In this document: positions 42,287 to 49,269 of the stretch, piece by piece | Layout of the letters: each line of letters opens with the position of its first letter | Position numbering within the stretch: the first letter of the stretch is position 1 | NCBI GenBank assembly: GCA_903970515.1 | Contig: CAJCJA010000026.1 | Location: 1 to 53,711 of the forward strand | Direction of reading: 5' to 3' | DNA length: 53,711 bases | Source of the DNA: Candidatus Saccharibacteria bacterium CG_4_10_14_0_2_um_filter_52_9 | GTDB taxonomy: Bacteria > Actinomycetota > Acidimicrobiia > Acidimicrobiales > RAAP-2 | Made by a program: the position numbers and the translations under genes | The notes under the pieces: generated by a model | Seen by the model: only the letters and a program-made list of their open reading frames with translations | The model's database searches: none | What the model was told of the DNA's origin: nothing

Positions 42287-42795
42287 AACGGACTCACCGC
42301 CGGATAACGTTGCTCGCTTCGCGCGACCATGAAATAGGTGATGGCGAGCGCGAGGGCATCGGCGACGTCGGCGGGTTGGGGAATCTCACTCAGCCGACAG
42401 AGTCGTGTGACCATGCCCTGGACTTGGATCTTGCTCGCGGCGCCGTAGCCCGTCACCGCGAGTTTCACCTCTTGGGCCGTGAATTGGCGCACCGGCATCT
42501 CGAGTGCTCCCGCGAGCGCAACGGCGACCCCGCTCGCTTGCGCGACGGGAATCGCCGTCTTGGCATTTCGCTGGTAGAAGACGCGCTCGACGACGACGGC
42601 GTCGGGCGAGGTCTCTTCAAGCAATGTTCGAAGCTCGACTAACAGTTGACCGAGCCGATGTTCGACCGAGAGGTGCCGGCTCGTTTCGACGACCCCCGCA
42701 CGCACCGCTCGGAAGGACTCGAGACCCTCAAAAGAGCCTTCCACCAGCCCAAACCCGCAGCGCGTCAGTCCTGGATCAATCCCGAGTACGAACAT
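42283..42795 (-). CDS. ruvC: Holliday junction resolvase RuvC
   Basis: 170 residues. The four catalytic acids are present: Asp-7 (GIDPG), Glu-70 (VVVERVFYQRN), Asp-143 and Asp-146 (ADVADALALAI). RuvC cuts the junction symmetrically once RuvAB has positioned it. It has its own candidate leaderless promoter and heads the ruvC-ruvA-ruvB unit. Confidence 0.96.
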   Translation of the reverse strand: MFVLGIDPGLTRCGFGLVEGSFEGLESFRAVRAGVVETSRHLSVEHRLGQLLVELRTLLEETSPDAVVVERVFYQRNAKTAIPVAQASGVAVALAGALEMPVRQFTAQEVKLAVTGYGAASKIQVQGMVTRLCRLSEIPQPADVADALALAITYFMVARSEQRYPAVSPL

Positions 42796-42802
42796 ACGTT
42801 CG

Positions 42803-42808
42803 ATACTA
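42803..42808 (-). promoter_or_regulatory. Candidate leaderless -10 element (TAGTAT) for ruvCAB
   Basis: TAGTAT on the minus strand ends seven bases before the ruvC ATG (42795) and there is no Shine-Dalgarno. It lies just downstream of a stem-loop that could end the yebC transcript, so a new transcription unit probably begins here. Confidence 0.5.
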
Positions 42809-42835
42809 CCTCGGTGAGTGCGTCAAACACGGAAT

Positions 42836-42861
42836 TTGGACCGAGTTTAGCCCTCGTCCAA
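42836..42861 (-). terminator. Stem-loop between yebC and ruvC
   Basis: TTGGAC-GAG and CTC-G-GTCCAA (minus strand) form a nine-base-pair stem with a one-base bulge and a seven-base loop. It begins six bases after the yebC stop codon. No T-run follows, as is common for high-GC actinobacteria, so it is a candidate terminator or attenuator. Confidence 0.45.
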
Positions 42862-42866
42862 GAGCG

Positions 42867-43616
42867 TTACCCCTCGTACGCGGCGAGGATCTCTTCGGGA
42901 ATGTCGAAGTTCGCGTAGACGTTCTGCACGTCGTCGTGATCATCGATCGCGTCCATCAGACGCAGGATCTTCTTCGCCTCGGACTCTTCGTCGACCTCGA
43001 TGACGTTCTGGGGCACCAGGGTCAGGTCCGCACTCAGAACCTTCAGCCCGTGTGATTCGAGTGCGTCGCGCATGATGCCCACGTCGTGGGGTTCGGTCGT
43101 GACGACGAAGTTTTGGCCTTGCGCGTCGAAGTTCTCACCGCCCGCGTCGAGCACCCATTCGAGGAGTTGATCCTCGTCGAGCGGGCCCTGGACTTCGAGG
43201 AGGCCCTTGCGATCGAACTGCCACGACACGGCACCCGGTTCGGCGATGGTGCCACCGTTTTTAGAAAAGACGTGTTTGATCTCGGCACTCGTGCGGTTGC
43301 GGTTGTCGGTCAGCGTCTCGACGATGACCGCCACCCCACCGGGTGCGTACCCCTCGTAGGAGATGGGCTCGTAACGCACGCCCTCGAGTTCGCCGGTGCC
43401 GCGCTTGATGGCGCGCTCGATCGTGTCAATGGGCACTGAGGCCTCACGAGCCTTTTGGAACATGGTGCGAAGACTCGCGTTGGACGCGGGGTCGCCCCCG
43501 CCCTCACGAGCCGCGACCTCGACTTGACGGATGAGTTTGGCGAAGACTTTGGCGCGAGCACTATCCTTCGCACCCTTGCGGTGCTTGGTTGTTGCCCACT
43601 TCGAATGGCCGGACAT
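42867..43616 (-). CDS. YebC/PmpR-family protein (TACO1-like)
   Basis: 249 residues with the invariant start MSGHSKWATTKHRKGAKDSARAKVF, then GGGDPASNASLRTMFQKARE and ELEGVRYEPISYEGYAPGGVAVIV, and the acidic C-terminal domain. Family members were described as DNA-binding regulators, and more recently some have been linked to relieving ribosome stalling. Its position directly before ruvCAB is conserved in many bacteria. Strong AGGAGG lies before the ATG. Confidence 0.95.
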   Translation of the reverse strand: MSGHSKWATTKHRKGAKDSARAKVFAKLIRQVEVAAREGGGDPASNASLRTMFQKAREASVPIDTIERAIKRGTGELEGVRYEPISYEGYAPGGVAVIVETLTDNRNRTSAEIKHVFSKNGGTIAEPGAVSWQFDRKGLLEVQGPLDEDQLLEWVLDAGGENFDAQGQNFVVTTEPHDVGIMRDALESHGLKVLSADLTLVPQNVIEVDEESEAKKILRLMDAIDDHDDVQNVYANFDIPEEILAAYEG

Positions 43617-43625
43617 GGTTCCTCC

Positions 43626-43644
43626 TGGCCCTCTTATGGGGCCA
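43626..43644 (-). promoter_or_regulatory. Hairpin in the yebC leader
   Basis: TGGCCC (43644-43639) and GGGCCA (43631-43626) on the minus strand form a perfect six-base stem with a seven-base loop, immediately upstream of the AGGAGG ribosome site. It could terminate the pdxT transcript or modulate yebC translation. Confidence 0.35.
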
Positions 43645-43661
43645 TAGCATCGTAGCGAAAA

Positions 43662-44240
43662 CTAGAGCGCGTCGGTGAAGAGTTGGTGCACGCGCGTCTC
43701 ACTGGTCAGTTCGGGATGAAACGAGCATCCCCAGACGTTGTCTTGCCGCACGAGCACTGGGTGCGCACCATCACCGTGATCGAGCGTGGCGAGCACCTCG
43801 ACGTTGTCACCAACGTGCTCGATCTTGGGGGCGCGAATGAACACGCCGGGCACCTCGCCCACGCCAAGTACGTCGACGGGGCTCTCAAAACTAGCGATTT
43901 GGCGCCCGTATCCGTTACGTCGTACCGACACGTCGAGCTTCTTGAAGCTCCACTGGTCCGCGCGCCCGTCGAGCACCACGTCACTCAGCAGGATCAAGCC
44001 CGCGCACGTGCCCAAGACCTTGAAACCCTCATCCAGTCGGGTCTGTAACACGGGGCGAATTCCCGAGGTGTTGAGTAGGTGCGCGATGGTCGTTGACTCC
44101 CCGCCCGGCACGATCAGTCCGTCGACGTCGTCGAGTTGTTCGGGGGTGCGGACCTTGAGGACCTTGACGTTGAGTCGCTCCAACGTCGTGACGTGCTCGC
44201 GTACGTCGCCCTGAAGGGCGAGTACGCCAACGATGGGCAC
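43662..44240 (-). CDS. pdxT: Pyridoxal 5'-phosphate synthase glutaminase subunit
   Basis: 192 residues, class I glutamine amidotransferase. The catalytic triad is Cys-79 (LGTCAGLIL), His-175 and Glu-177 (SFHPELT), with GLIVPGGESTTIAHLL upstream. It releases ammonia from glutamine and channels it to PdxS. It directly follows pdxS with a one-base overlap. Confidence 0.96.
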   Translation of the reverse strand: MPIVGVLALQGDVREHVTTLERLNVKVLKVRTPEQLDDVDGLIVPGGESTTIAHLLNTSGIRPVLQTRLDEGFKVLGTCAGLILLSDVVLDGRADQWSFKKLDVSVRRNGYGRQIASFESPVDVLGVGEVPGVFIRAPKIEHVGDNVEVLATLDHGDGAHPVLVRQDNVWGCSFHPELTSETRVHQLFTDAL

Positions 44241-45136
44241 TACCAGCCGCGCTCGGCGAGACGAACCTCGAGCGTCGAGTTCTCGAGACCCCGCATCGCG
44301 GCGCCGAGTCCGGTCGAGACCTTGGCGACGACACCCGGGTCTTCGAAGTGAGTCGTGGCTTCAACGATGGCGCGCGCCATGCGAACCGGATCGTCACTCT
44401 TGAAGATTCCCGAACCCACGAAGACCGCTTCGGCACCCAGCTGCATAACGAGTGACGCGTCGGCGGGCGTCGAAATACCACCCGCACAGAACATCGGCAC
44501 CGGGAGCTTGCCCGTCGCGGCGACCTCTTGGACGAGCGGAAGCGGTGATTGGAGTTCCTTCGCCAGTGTGTACAACTCCGAAGGGTCCGCACTGGCGAGA
44601 CGACGGATCTGGGCGTTGATGGTGCGCAAGTGCCGCACCGCTTCGACGACGTTGCCGGTGCCCGCCTCGCCCTTGGAACGAATCAGACACGCACCTTCAC
44701 CAATGCGGCGAAGCGCCTCGCCGAGGTTGGTCGCGCCGCAGACGAACGGCACCGTGAAGGCCCACTTGTCGATGTGGTTCTCCTCGTCGGCGGGGGTGAG
44801 CACCTCAGACTCGTCGATGTAGTCGACGTCCAACGCCTGGAGAATCTGGGCTTCGGCGATGTGGCCAATACGAGCCTTCGCCATTACCGGGATCGTGACG
44901 CTCGCTTGGATCTCTTGAATCATCTCGGGATCGCTCATTCGCGCGACCCCACCGTCGCGTCGGATGTCCGACGGCACGCGTTCGAGCGCCATCACCGAGA
45001 CGGCACCGGCGTCTTCGGCGATCTTCGCCTGCTCGGGGTTGACGACGTCCATGATGACCCCGCCGCGCAACATGTCCGCGAGGCCACGTTTGACGAGAGG
45101 CGAACCCACCACGGAGGGATTGGTCGACGAACTCAT
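44240..45136 (-). CDS. pdxS: Pyridoxal 5'-phosphate synthase lyase subunit
   Basis: 298 residues. Makes PLP from ribose 5-phosphate, glyceraldehyde 3-phosphate and ammonia. Key segments are [38 protein letters not shown], Schiff-base Lys-87 (VMAKARIGH) and Lys-155 ([11 protein letters not shown]). The ATG lies six bases after TAGGCT and has no Shine-Dalgarno, a leaderless start. Confidence 0.97.
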   Translation of the reverse strand: MSSSTNPSVVGSPLVKRGLADMLRGGVIMDVVNPEQAKIAEDAGAVSVMALERVPSDIRRDGGVARMSDPEMIQEIQASVTIPVMAKARIGHIAEAQILQALDVDYIDESEVLTPADEENHIDKWAFTVPFVCGATNLGEALRRIGEGACLIRSKGEAGTGNVVEAVRHLRTINAQIRRLASADPSELYTLAKELQSPLPLVQEVAATGKLPVPMFCAGGISTPADASLVMQLGAEAVFVGSGIFKSDDPVRMARAIVEATTHFEDPGVVAKVSTGLGAAMRGLENSTLEVRLAERGW

Positions 45137-45142
45137 GATCCC

Positions 45143-45148
45143 AGCCTA
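45143..45148 (-). promoter_or_regulatory. Candidate leaderless -10 element (TAGGCT) for pdxS-pdxT
   Basis: TAGGCT on the minus strand ends six bases before the pdxS ATG (45136), identical in sequence and spacing to the element before relA. The 19-base gap after the upstream gene leaves room for little else. Confidence 0.45.
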
Positions 45149-45155
45149 ACGGCCT

Positions 45156-46055
45156 TCACCATTCATCGAGAGCGAGTGCGCGCAACTCCACGTCGTCGAG
45201 GTCACCGAGGTCGGGCGTCGTACGGTCGCTGTGGACGTCGAACCACACCCATCGCCACGCGCCGTAGGCGGACGACGAGAAGAATGAGTCGGGTCCCGCG
45301 ACGTGGTGCGAACACTTTCGCAGCGCGTTCGCAATCCCTTGGGGATAGCGGATCGCCGCCGCGGCGACCTCGTCGGCTCGGTACGCGGTCCCCGCCCCCG
45401 CGAGGTCGCGTCGAAGTTCGTCGCTCAGGGTCATCACCGAAGCGACCGCCTCGCGCGCGACGAGACCCAGACGTTGGCGAGCGAGACAGTGCGCCACGAC
45501 ACCCTCGATCTCGATCAACTCGAAGTCGCGCATCATCGCACTGGTGATGAAGAAACTCAGGGTCGTCGTCCCCGGCACGAGCGCCGCGTTATAGCCCTCG
45601 TCGCGCACGATGAACGCCGAGACGTCATCGACCCCGAAGGTCGCGCTCAATCGATCGAGTACCGTGACTAGCCGTTGACGGTCCTTCGCGGTCCCACCCG
45701 CCTCGAAGCGCGCGAGCATGGCGTCGGCGAGGTTCGTGCCGCGCTGCTCGTAACGAACGAGCGAACGTCGAAGATCCCAGGCGTAGACCAACCCGATGAC
45801 CACACCCAGCGCTGGCAACCAGAGCATGACGGCGCCGCCCACGAGCAGAGCGAGCACGATAATGCCCACGATGATGGTTTGGGGAAGCTTGCGGCGAAAG
45901 GCGAAACTACGCACGAAACGCAGATTCTCGTGTCGTTCCTGCGTTGAGGGGGCGTAGGGATTCTGCCAACCCGGATCGAGCACGGGCGCCACGTAGCGCG
46001 GGCTTCGGTCTCGTTCGCTTTGGCGGCGTGACCGCGATCGCTGCTTAGTTGCCAC
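45156..46055 (-). CDS. HtpX/M48-like membrane protein with a degenerate zinc site
   Basis: 299 residues. A basic, disordered N-terminus (1-55) precedes two membrane helices (about 59-95). The rest aligns with HtpX-type M48 proteases: YNAALVPGTTTLSFFITSAMM corresponds to the NAFA..AVTEGLL region, followed by the helix EGVVAHCLARQRL where HExxH should be. Here it reads His-189, Cys-190, Arg-193, so the catalytic Glu and second zinc His are lost. The third-ligand region remains recognisable as AYRADEVAAAAIRYPQGIANAL (Asp-228). It is probably an inactive pseudoprotease. It overlaps pimA by 11 bases. Confidence 0.65.
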   Translation of the reverse strand: MATKQRSRSRRQSERDRSPRYVAPVLDPGWQNPYAPSTQERHENLRFVRSFAFRRKLPQTIIVGIIVLALLVGGAVMLWLPALGVVIGLVYAWDLRRSLVRYEQRGTNLADAMLARFEAGGTAKDRQRLVTVLDRLSATFGVDDVSAFIVRDEGYNAALVPGTTTLSFFITSAMMRDFELIEIEGVVAHCLARQRLGLVAREAVASVMTLSDELRRDLAGAGTAYRADEVAAAAIRYPQGIANALRKCSHHVAGPDSFFSSSAYGAWRWVWFDVHSDRTTPDLGDLDDVELRALALDEW

Positions 46056-47169
46056 CTCGCAAGGCTACCCGTCCCCGGTAGAGGGAGATCGCCTCGTCGT
46101 AGAGCGGTGCGTACGCGTCGAGCAGTTGACGCATGGACCAGCGCTCGGCGTGCGCGCGAGCACTTTCGATGCGTGCGGGGTTCTCGCTACGCAGCGACTG
46201 AATGATCGCCTCTTCGAGCGACGACGACCGTCCGGGTGAAAAAAACGTCGCGTGCGACCCGGCCGCGTCGCGGTAGCCCTTGATGTCACTCGCGACGACC
46301 GCCGTCTCACTCGCCATGGCTTCCAAGAGCACCATCCCAAAACTCTCCCCTCGCAGGGCGGGCGCTATGAGCACGTTCGAGCGGCGAAGCAAGGAATACT
46401 TCACGTCGTCATTGGCGGCCCCGAGGAACGTGATGCACTCGTCGTACGCACTGAGTGCCTCGAGGCGTGCCCGCTCGGGACCGTCGCCCAGGATCACCAG
46501 TTGCCACGTATCGGCGCCGCGAGCGTTATGCGCGCGTACCGCGTTGATGACGACCTCGACGCCCTTGCGAGTTTCGAGACGACCAACGACACACAGCGTG
46601 ATGTCACTTCCTCGACGTCGCTCTTGTGAGCGAAGTCGCTCAGTCTCGAAACCATTGAAGAGCACCGCAGGCGTCAACTTCGTCGCGTCGTGAATCGTCG
46701 TGGCCGCGAGTTCGCTCACCGCGGTCACGACGTCGAGTCCCCGACCTAGTCGACGAAGCAGCGGCCCGGTCAAGTGCAGCGCTGGACCAGAGCCCCCCCG
46801 ATGGAACGTCCCCACGATAGGGGCACGGTGCCTTCGCAACGTCGACCAGGCGAGCAACGGGGCGAAGGGTTCGTGCACGTGCACCACGTCGGGAGCGAAG
46901 TTCTCGATCACCCGCGAGGCTTCTCGCGACGCGCGCGGCGACAACGTCAGTGGGGCCCTCGAACCGTTCGCCGGTATCGAGAACACTCGCCCGAGACGCA
47001 CGACGTTGACGGGCGTGTCGTAGGGTGCCACGTCGAAGTGATCGGGTGCCACGATGAGGACGTCGTCGCCTCGACGAGCCAGCTCGCGGCTCATCGCGAG
47101 TACTTGTTCTTGAACCCCGCCGTAGACACTGAGTGCGTAGGGCGAGATCAAGGCGATGCGTCGACTCAC
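46045..47169 (-). CDS. pimA: Phosphatidylinositol alpha-mannosyltransferase PimA-like (GT4)
   Basis: 374 residues with two Rossmann domains of GT-B fold. The N-terminus ALISPYALSVYGGVQEQVLAM is highly typical of PimA. VHVHEPFAPLL, the nucleotide-sugar region VVGRLETRKGVEVVI and ESFGMVLLEAMASE with the GT4 catalytic Glu follow. PimA adds the first mannose from GDP-mannose to phosphatidylinositol on the inner leaflet. The GTG at 47169 overlaps the patA stop (GTGA); the longer open frame lies within patA. Confidence 0.9.
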   Translation of the reverse strand: MSRRIALISPYALSVYGGVQEQVLAMSRELARRGDDVLIVAPDHFDVAPYDTPVNVVRLGRVFSIPANGSRAPLTLSPRASREASRVIENFAPDVVHVHEPFAPLLAWSTLRRHRAPIVGTFHRGGSGPALHLTGPLLRRLGRGLDVVTAVSELAATTIHDATKLTPAVLFNGFETERLRSQERRRGSDITLCVVGRLETRKGVEVVINAVRAHNARGADTWQLVILGDGPERARLEALSAYDECITFLGAANDDVKYSLLRRSNVLIAPALRGESFGMVLLEAMASETAVVASDIKGYRDAAGSHATFFSPGRSSSLEEAIIQSLRSENPARIESARAHAERWSMRQLLDAYAPLYDEAISLYRGRVALRGGN

Positions 47170-48050
47170 GAGTCGAACCGCGGTTGAAGCACGTGCCACT
47201 GCTCGGGGGCTCGTCGAATGAGTCCCTCGAGCGCGACGGCGACTCCCTGAGTGACGCGCGTCACGTCCTCGCGAAGTCGACCCTGGCGCTCGGCCGCGAT
47301 CGGGGGTGTCACGACCGCAAAATGCCCGCGACCCGGGCCCGAGTAGCACGCCGCCGCGACGAGTGTCGCGCCAGTGCGAAGTGCGAGCGTGGCGGGACCA
47401 GCAGGAATGCGCACCTGCTCGCCGAAGAACTCCACTTCGACGCCGTTGTCCTGGAGATCACGGTCACACAGCAGACCCACGACGCCATTTTCCTTCAGCG
47501 TGTGCAGCAAAATCGTGCCCGCGTGTTCGTTGAGTGGCTCGATGCGGATACCAATTTTCTCGCGCTTCTCCTTGAACCACGCGAACAGTTCCGCCGGTTC
47601 CAATTCTTCGGCGACGGCGGTCATGCCCAGACCGATGCTGTCGAGGAACGATCCACCCCACTCCCAGCTACCAATGTGCGGTAGGGCGATAATGATGCCC
47701 TTGCCACGGCTCTTGGCGTCGTGGAGGTGCTCGAGACCCTCGGCGACTTGAAAGTATTTGCTTATCGTGGCCTTGCGGAGGGCGGGAAGCTTGGCGCCTT
47801 CGGCCCAGTAGCGTCCATAACTCTCGAATCCGCGTTCCACGAAACGCTCCACGAGTTCATCGTCGGCTGACGCCGCGGGTACGCCGAGCGCGTGCTCGAT
47901 GTTGGTACGAAGGTTCGCGCGCGCGCCTGGGGAACGTTTGCCGACGGTGCGCGCGATGCGCGACACGACCACGACGTCAAAGCGTTCGGGAAGTCGCTCG
48001 AGGAGGGTGCCGAGGGTCTTATAGAGTGCGACGCGCGCCCTACTCGCCAC
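47166..48050 (-). CDS. Phosphatidylinositol mannoside acyltransferase PatA-like
   Basis: 294 residues of the LpxL/HtrB-type lysophospholipid acyltransferase family. The catalytic H(X)4E motif is His-125 and Glu-130 (PHIGSWEWGG), with LCDRDLQDNGVEVEFFGEQ and PAGPATLALRTGA downstream. In mycobacteria the neighbour of pimA and pgsA acylates the mannose of PIMs. The same arrangement here supports that role. Four bases separate it from pgsA. Confidence 0.88.
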   Translation of the reverse strand: MASRARVALYKTLGTLLERLPERFDVVVVSRIARTVGKRSPGARANLRTNIEHALGVPAASADDELVERFVERGFESYGRYWAEGAKLPALRKATISKYFQVAEGLEHLHDAKSRGKGIIIALPHIGSWEWGGSFLDSIGLGMTAVAEELEPAELFAWFKEKREKIGIRIEPLNEHAGTILLHTLKENGVVGLLCDRDLQDNGVEVEFFGEQVRIPAGPATLALRTGATLVAAACYSGPGRGHFAVVTPPIAAERQGRLREDVTRVTQGVAVALEGLIRRAPEQWHVLQPRFDS

Positions 48051-48053
48051 GAC

Positions 48054-48716
48054 CTAGTGTCGCGAGGTTCGACTAAGTCCGCGACGAAGGCGATTGGCTT
48101 GCAGGTGACGAATCGAGGTCGCGTTCACCGGCTCGGGACGCGCCGCAATCTGCCACACTCGCCAGAACCGTCCCCCGGCCGTCATCGCGGTCAACACGAG
48201 GATCACCCAGAGTCCGGGAATGAACGCCGGCGCCCAAAGCATCGCCGCACCTAACAACACCATGCGCTCCGCGCGTTCCATCAGTCCGCCCTTGGCGCTC
48301 AGCCCGAGACTCTCCGCCTTGGAACGCTGGTAGGAGATCATGAACGTCGTCGTCAGAATGGCAAAGGGCAGCAACACGAGTTCGCCGTGTTGGCGGGCAG
48401 TGAGATAGAACGCGACGCCACCCATCAAAATACCGTCGGACAATCGGTCAACGACCGAATCGAAGAAGCTTCCGCGTTGACTCGCGCGATGTGACGCCTT
48501 CGCGACGGGACCATCGAAGAGGTCGTGGAAACCGGTCAAGGTCAGCAGCACGATCGCCAGGTAGAAGTAGCCGGCGCCAATCGCCCACGCGGTCGCGCAC
48601 GCGAAAATCAATCCAGAACCCGTCAGAACGTCAGCCGAGAAACCGACTCGAACGAGCCAGCGTCCAACGGGTGCGGTGACTGAGTCCACCGATTTTCGAA
48701 AATTTCCGTCGAGCAT
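48054..48716 (-). CDS. pgsA: CDP-alcohol phosphatidyltransferase, probable phosphatidylinositol phosphate synthase
   Basis: 220 residues with about six membrane helices. The family motif is DLFDGPVAK...GSFFDSVVD: Asp-65, Asp-68, Gly-69, Gly-82, Asp-86 and Asp-90 are conserved, but the usual Arg of DGxxAR is Lys-73. It makes phosphatidylinositol phosphate from CDP-diacylglycerol and inositol phosphate, supplying the lipid for PimA. The assignment as PI type rests on neighbours patA and pimA. The ATG has GGAGGA three bases upstream and a TAGACT -10 candidate at 48745-48740. Confidence 0.88.
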   Translation of the reverse strand: MLDGNFRKSVDSVTAPVGRWLVRVGFSADVLTGSGLIFACATAWAIGAGYFYLAIVLLTLTGFHDLFDGPVAKASHRASQRGSFFDSVVDRLSDGILMGGVAFYLTARQHGELVLLPFAILTTTFMISYQRSKAESLGLSAKGGLMERAERMVLLGAAMLWAPAFIPGLWVILVLTAMTAGGRFWRVWQIAARPEPVNATSIRHLQANRLRRGLSRTSRH

Positions 48717-48768
48717 TGATCCTCCGGACCTTTAAGGCAAGTCTAATGAACCGACGCCGGGAGGGCGG

Positions 48769-49269
48769 TTAGAGATTCGCATGGACCTTTTGCCAGGTCG
48801 AGGCGAGCGATTCTGGCAGCACCCGGGTTTCACCGATCGAGGTCATGAAATTGGTGTCGCCACTCCAACGCGGCAGGACGTGCGCGTGGAGGTGCTTGGG
48901 GATGCCCGCGCCCGCGGCCCGTCCCAGATTGAAGCCAATGTTCATGCCGTCAGGTCCGTAGGTCGCCTTGAGCGCGACGACGGTCTTTCGCAGCGTCCAG
49001 AAGAACTCGGCGTACTCGTCGTCGCTCAGTTCCTCGATCGCTGACACGTGGCGACGCGGCAGCACGAGCAGGTGACCCGACCCGTAGGGAAACGCGTTCA
49101 AGATCACGAAGGCCGTGTCACTTCGAAACAGCACCCCCGTTGACTCACTCACCTCTTCATTCGCGAAGCGGCAAAAGATGCACTCTCCGAGGTCAGTCGC
49201 GCGGTGCGCGGCACTCGCACTCGAGACGTATTCTTCGCGCCAGGACGCCGCGAAGCGGTCGAGCGGCAT
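48769..49269 (-). CDS. HIT-family hydrolase/phosphorylase
   Basis: 166 residues. The histidine triad is His-126, His-128 and His-130 in PKHLHAHVLPRW, and GRAAGAGIPKHLH precedes it. A possible zinc site is Cys-30/Cys-33 with His-75. Relatives hydrolyse or phosphorolyse diadenosine polyphosphates and AMP conjugates. Conserved between thrS and pgsA in actinobacteria. It abuts thrS with one shared base. Confidence 0.92.
   Translation of the reverse strand: MPLDRFAASWREEYVSSASAAHRATDLGECIFCRFANEEVSESTGVLFRSDTAFVILNAFPYGSGHLLVLPRRHVSAIEELSDDEYAEFFWTLRKTVVALKATYGPDGMNIGFNLGRAAGAGIPKHLHAHVLPRWSGDTNFMTSIGETRVLPESLASTWQKVHANL

Noticed and set aside
44549-45547. 332-codon plus-strand open frame across pdxS and the HtpX-like gene
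   Set aside because: Spans two real genes on the opposite strand; low-complexity Arg-rich translation.
45156-46055. Annotation as active M48 metalloprotease
   Set aside because: The HExxH catalytic Glu and second His are absent (HCLAR), so activity is not supported.
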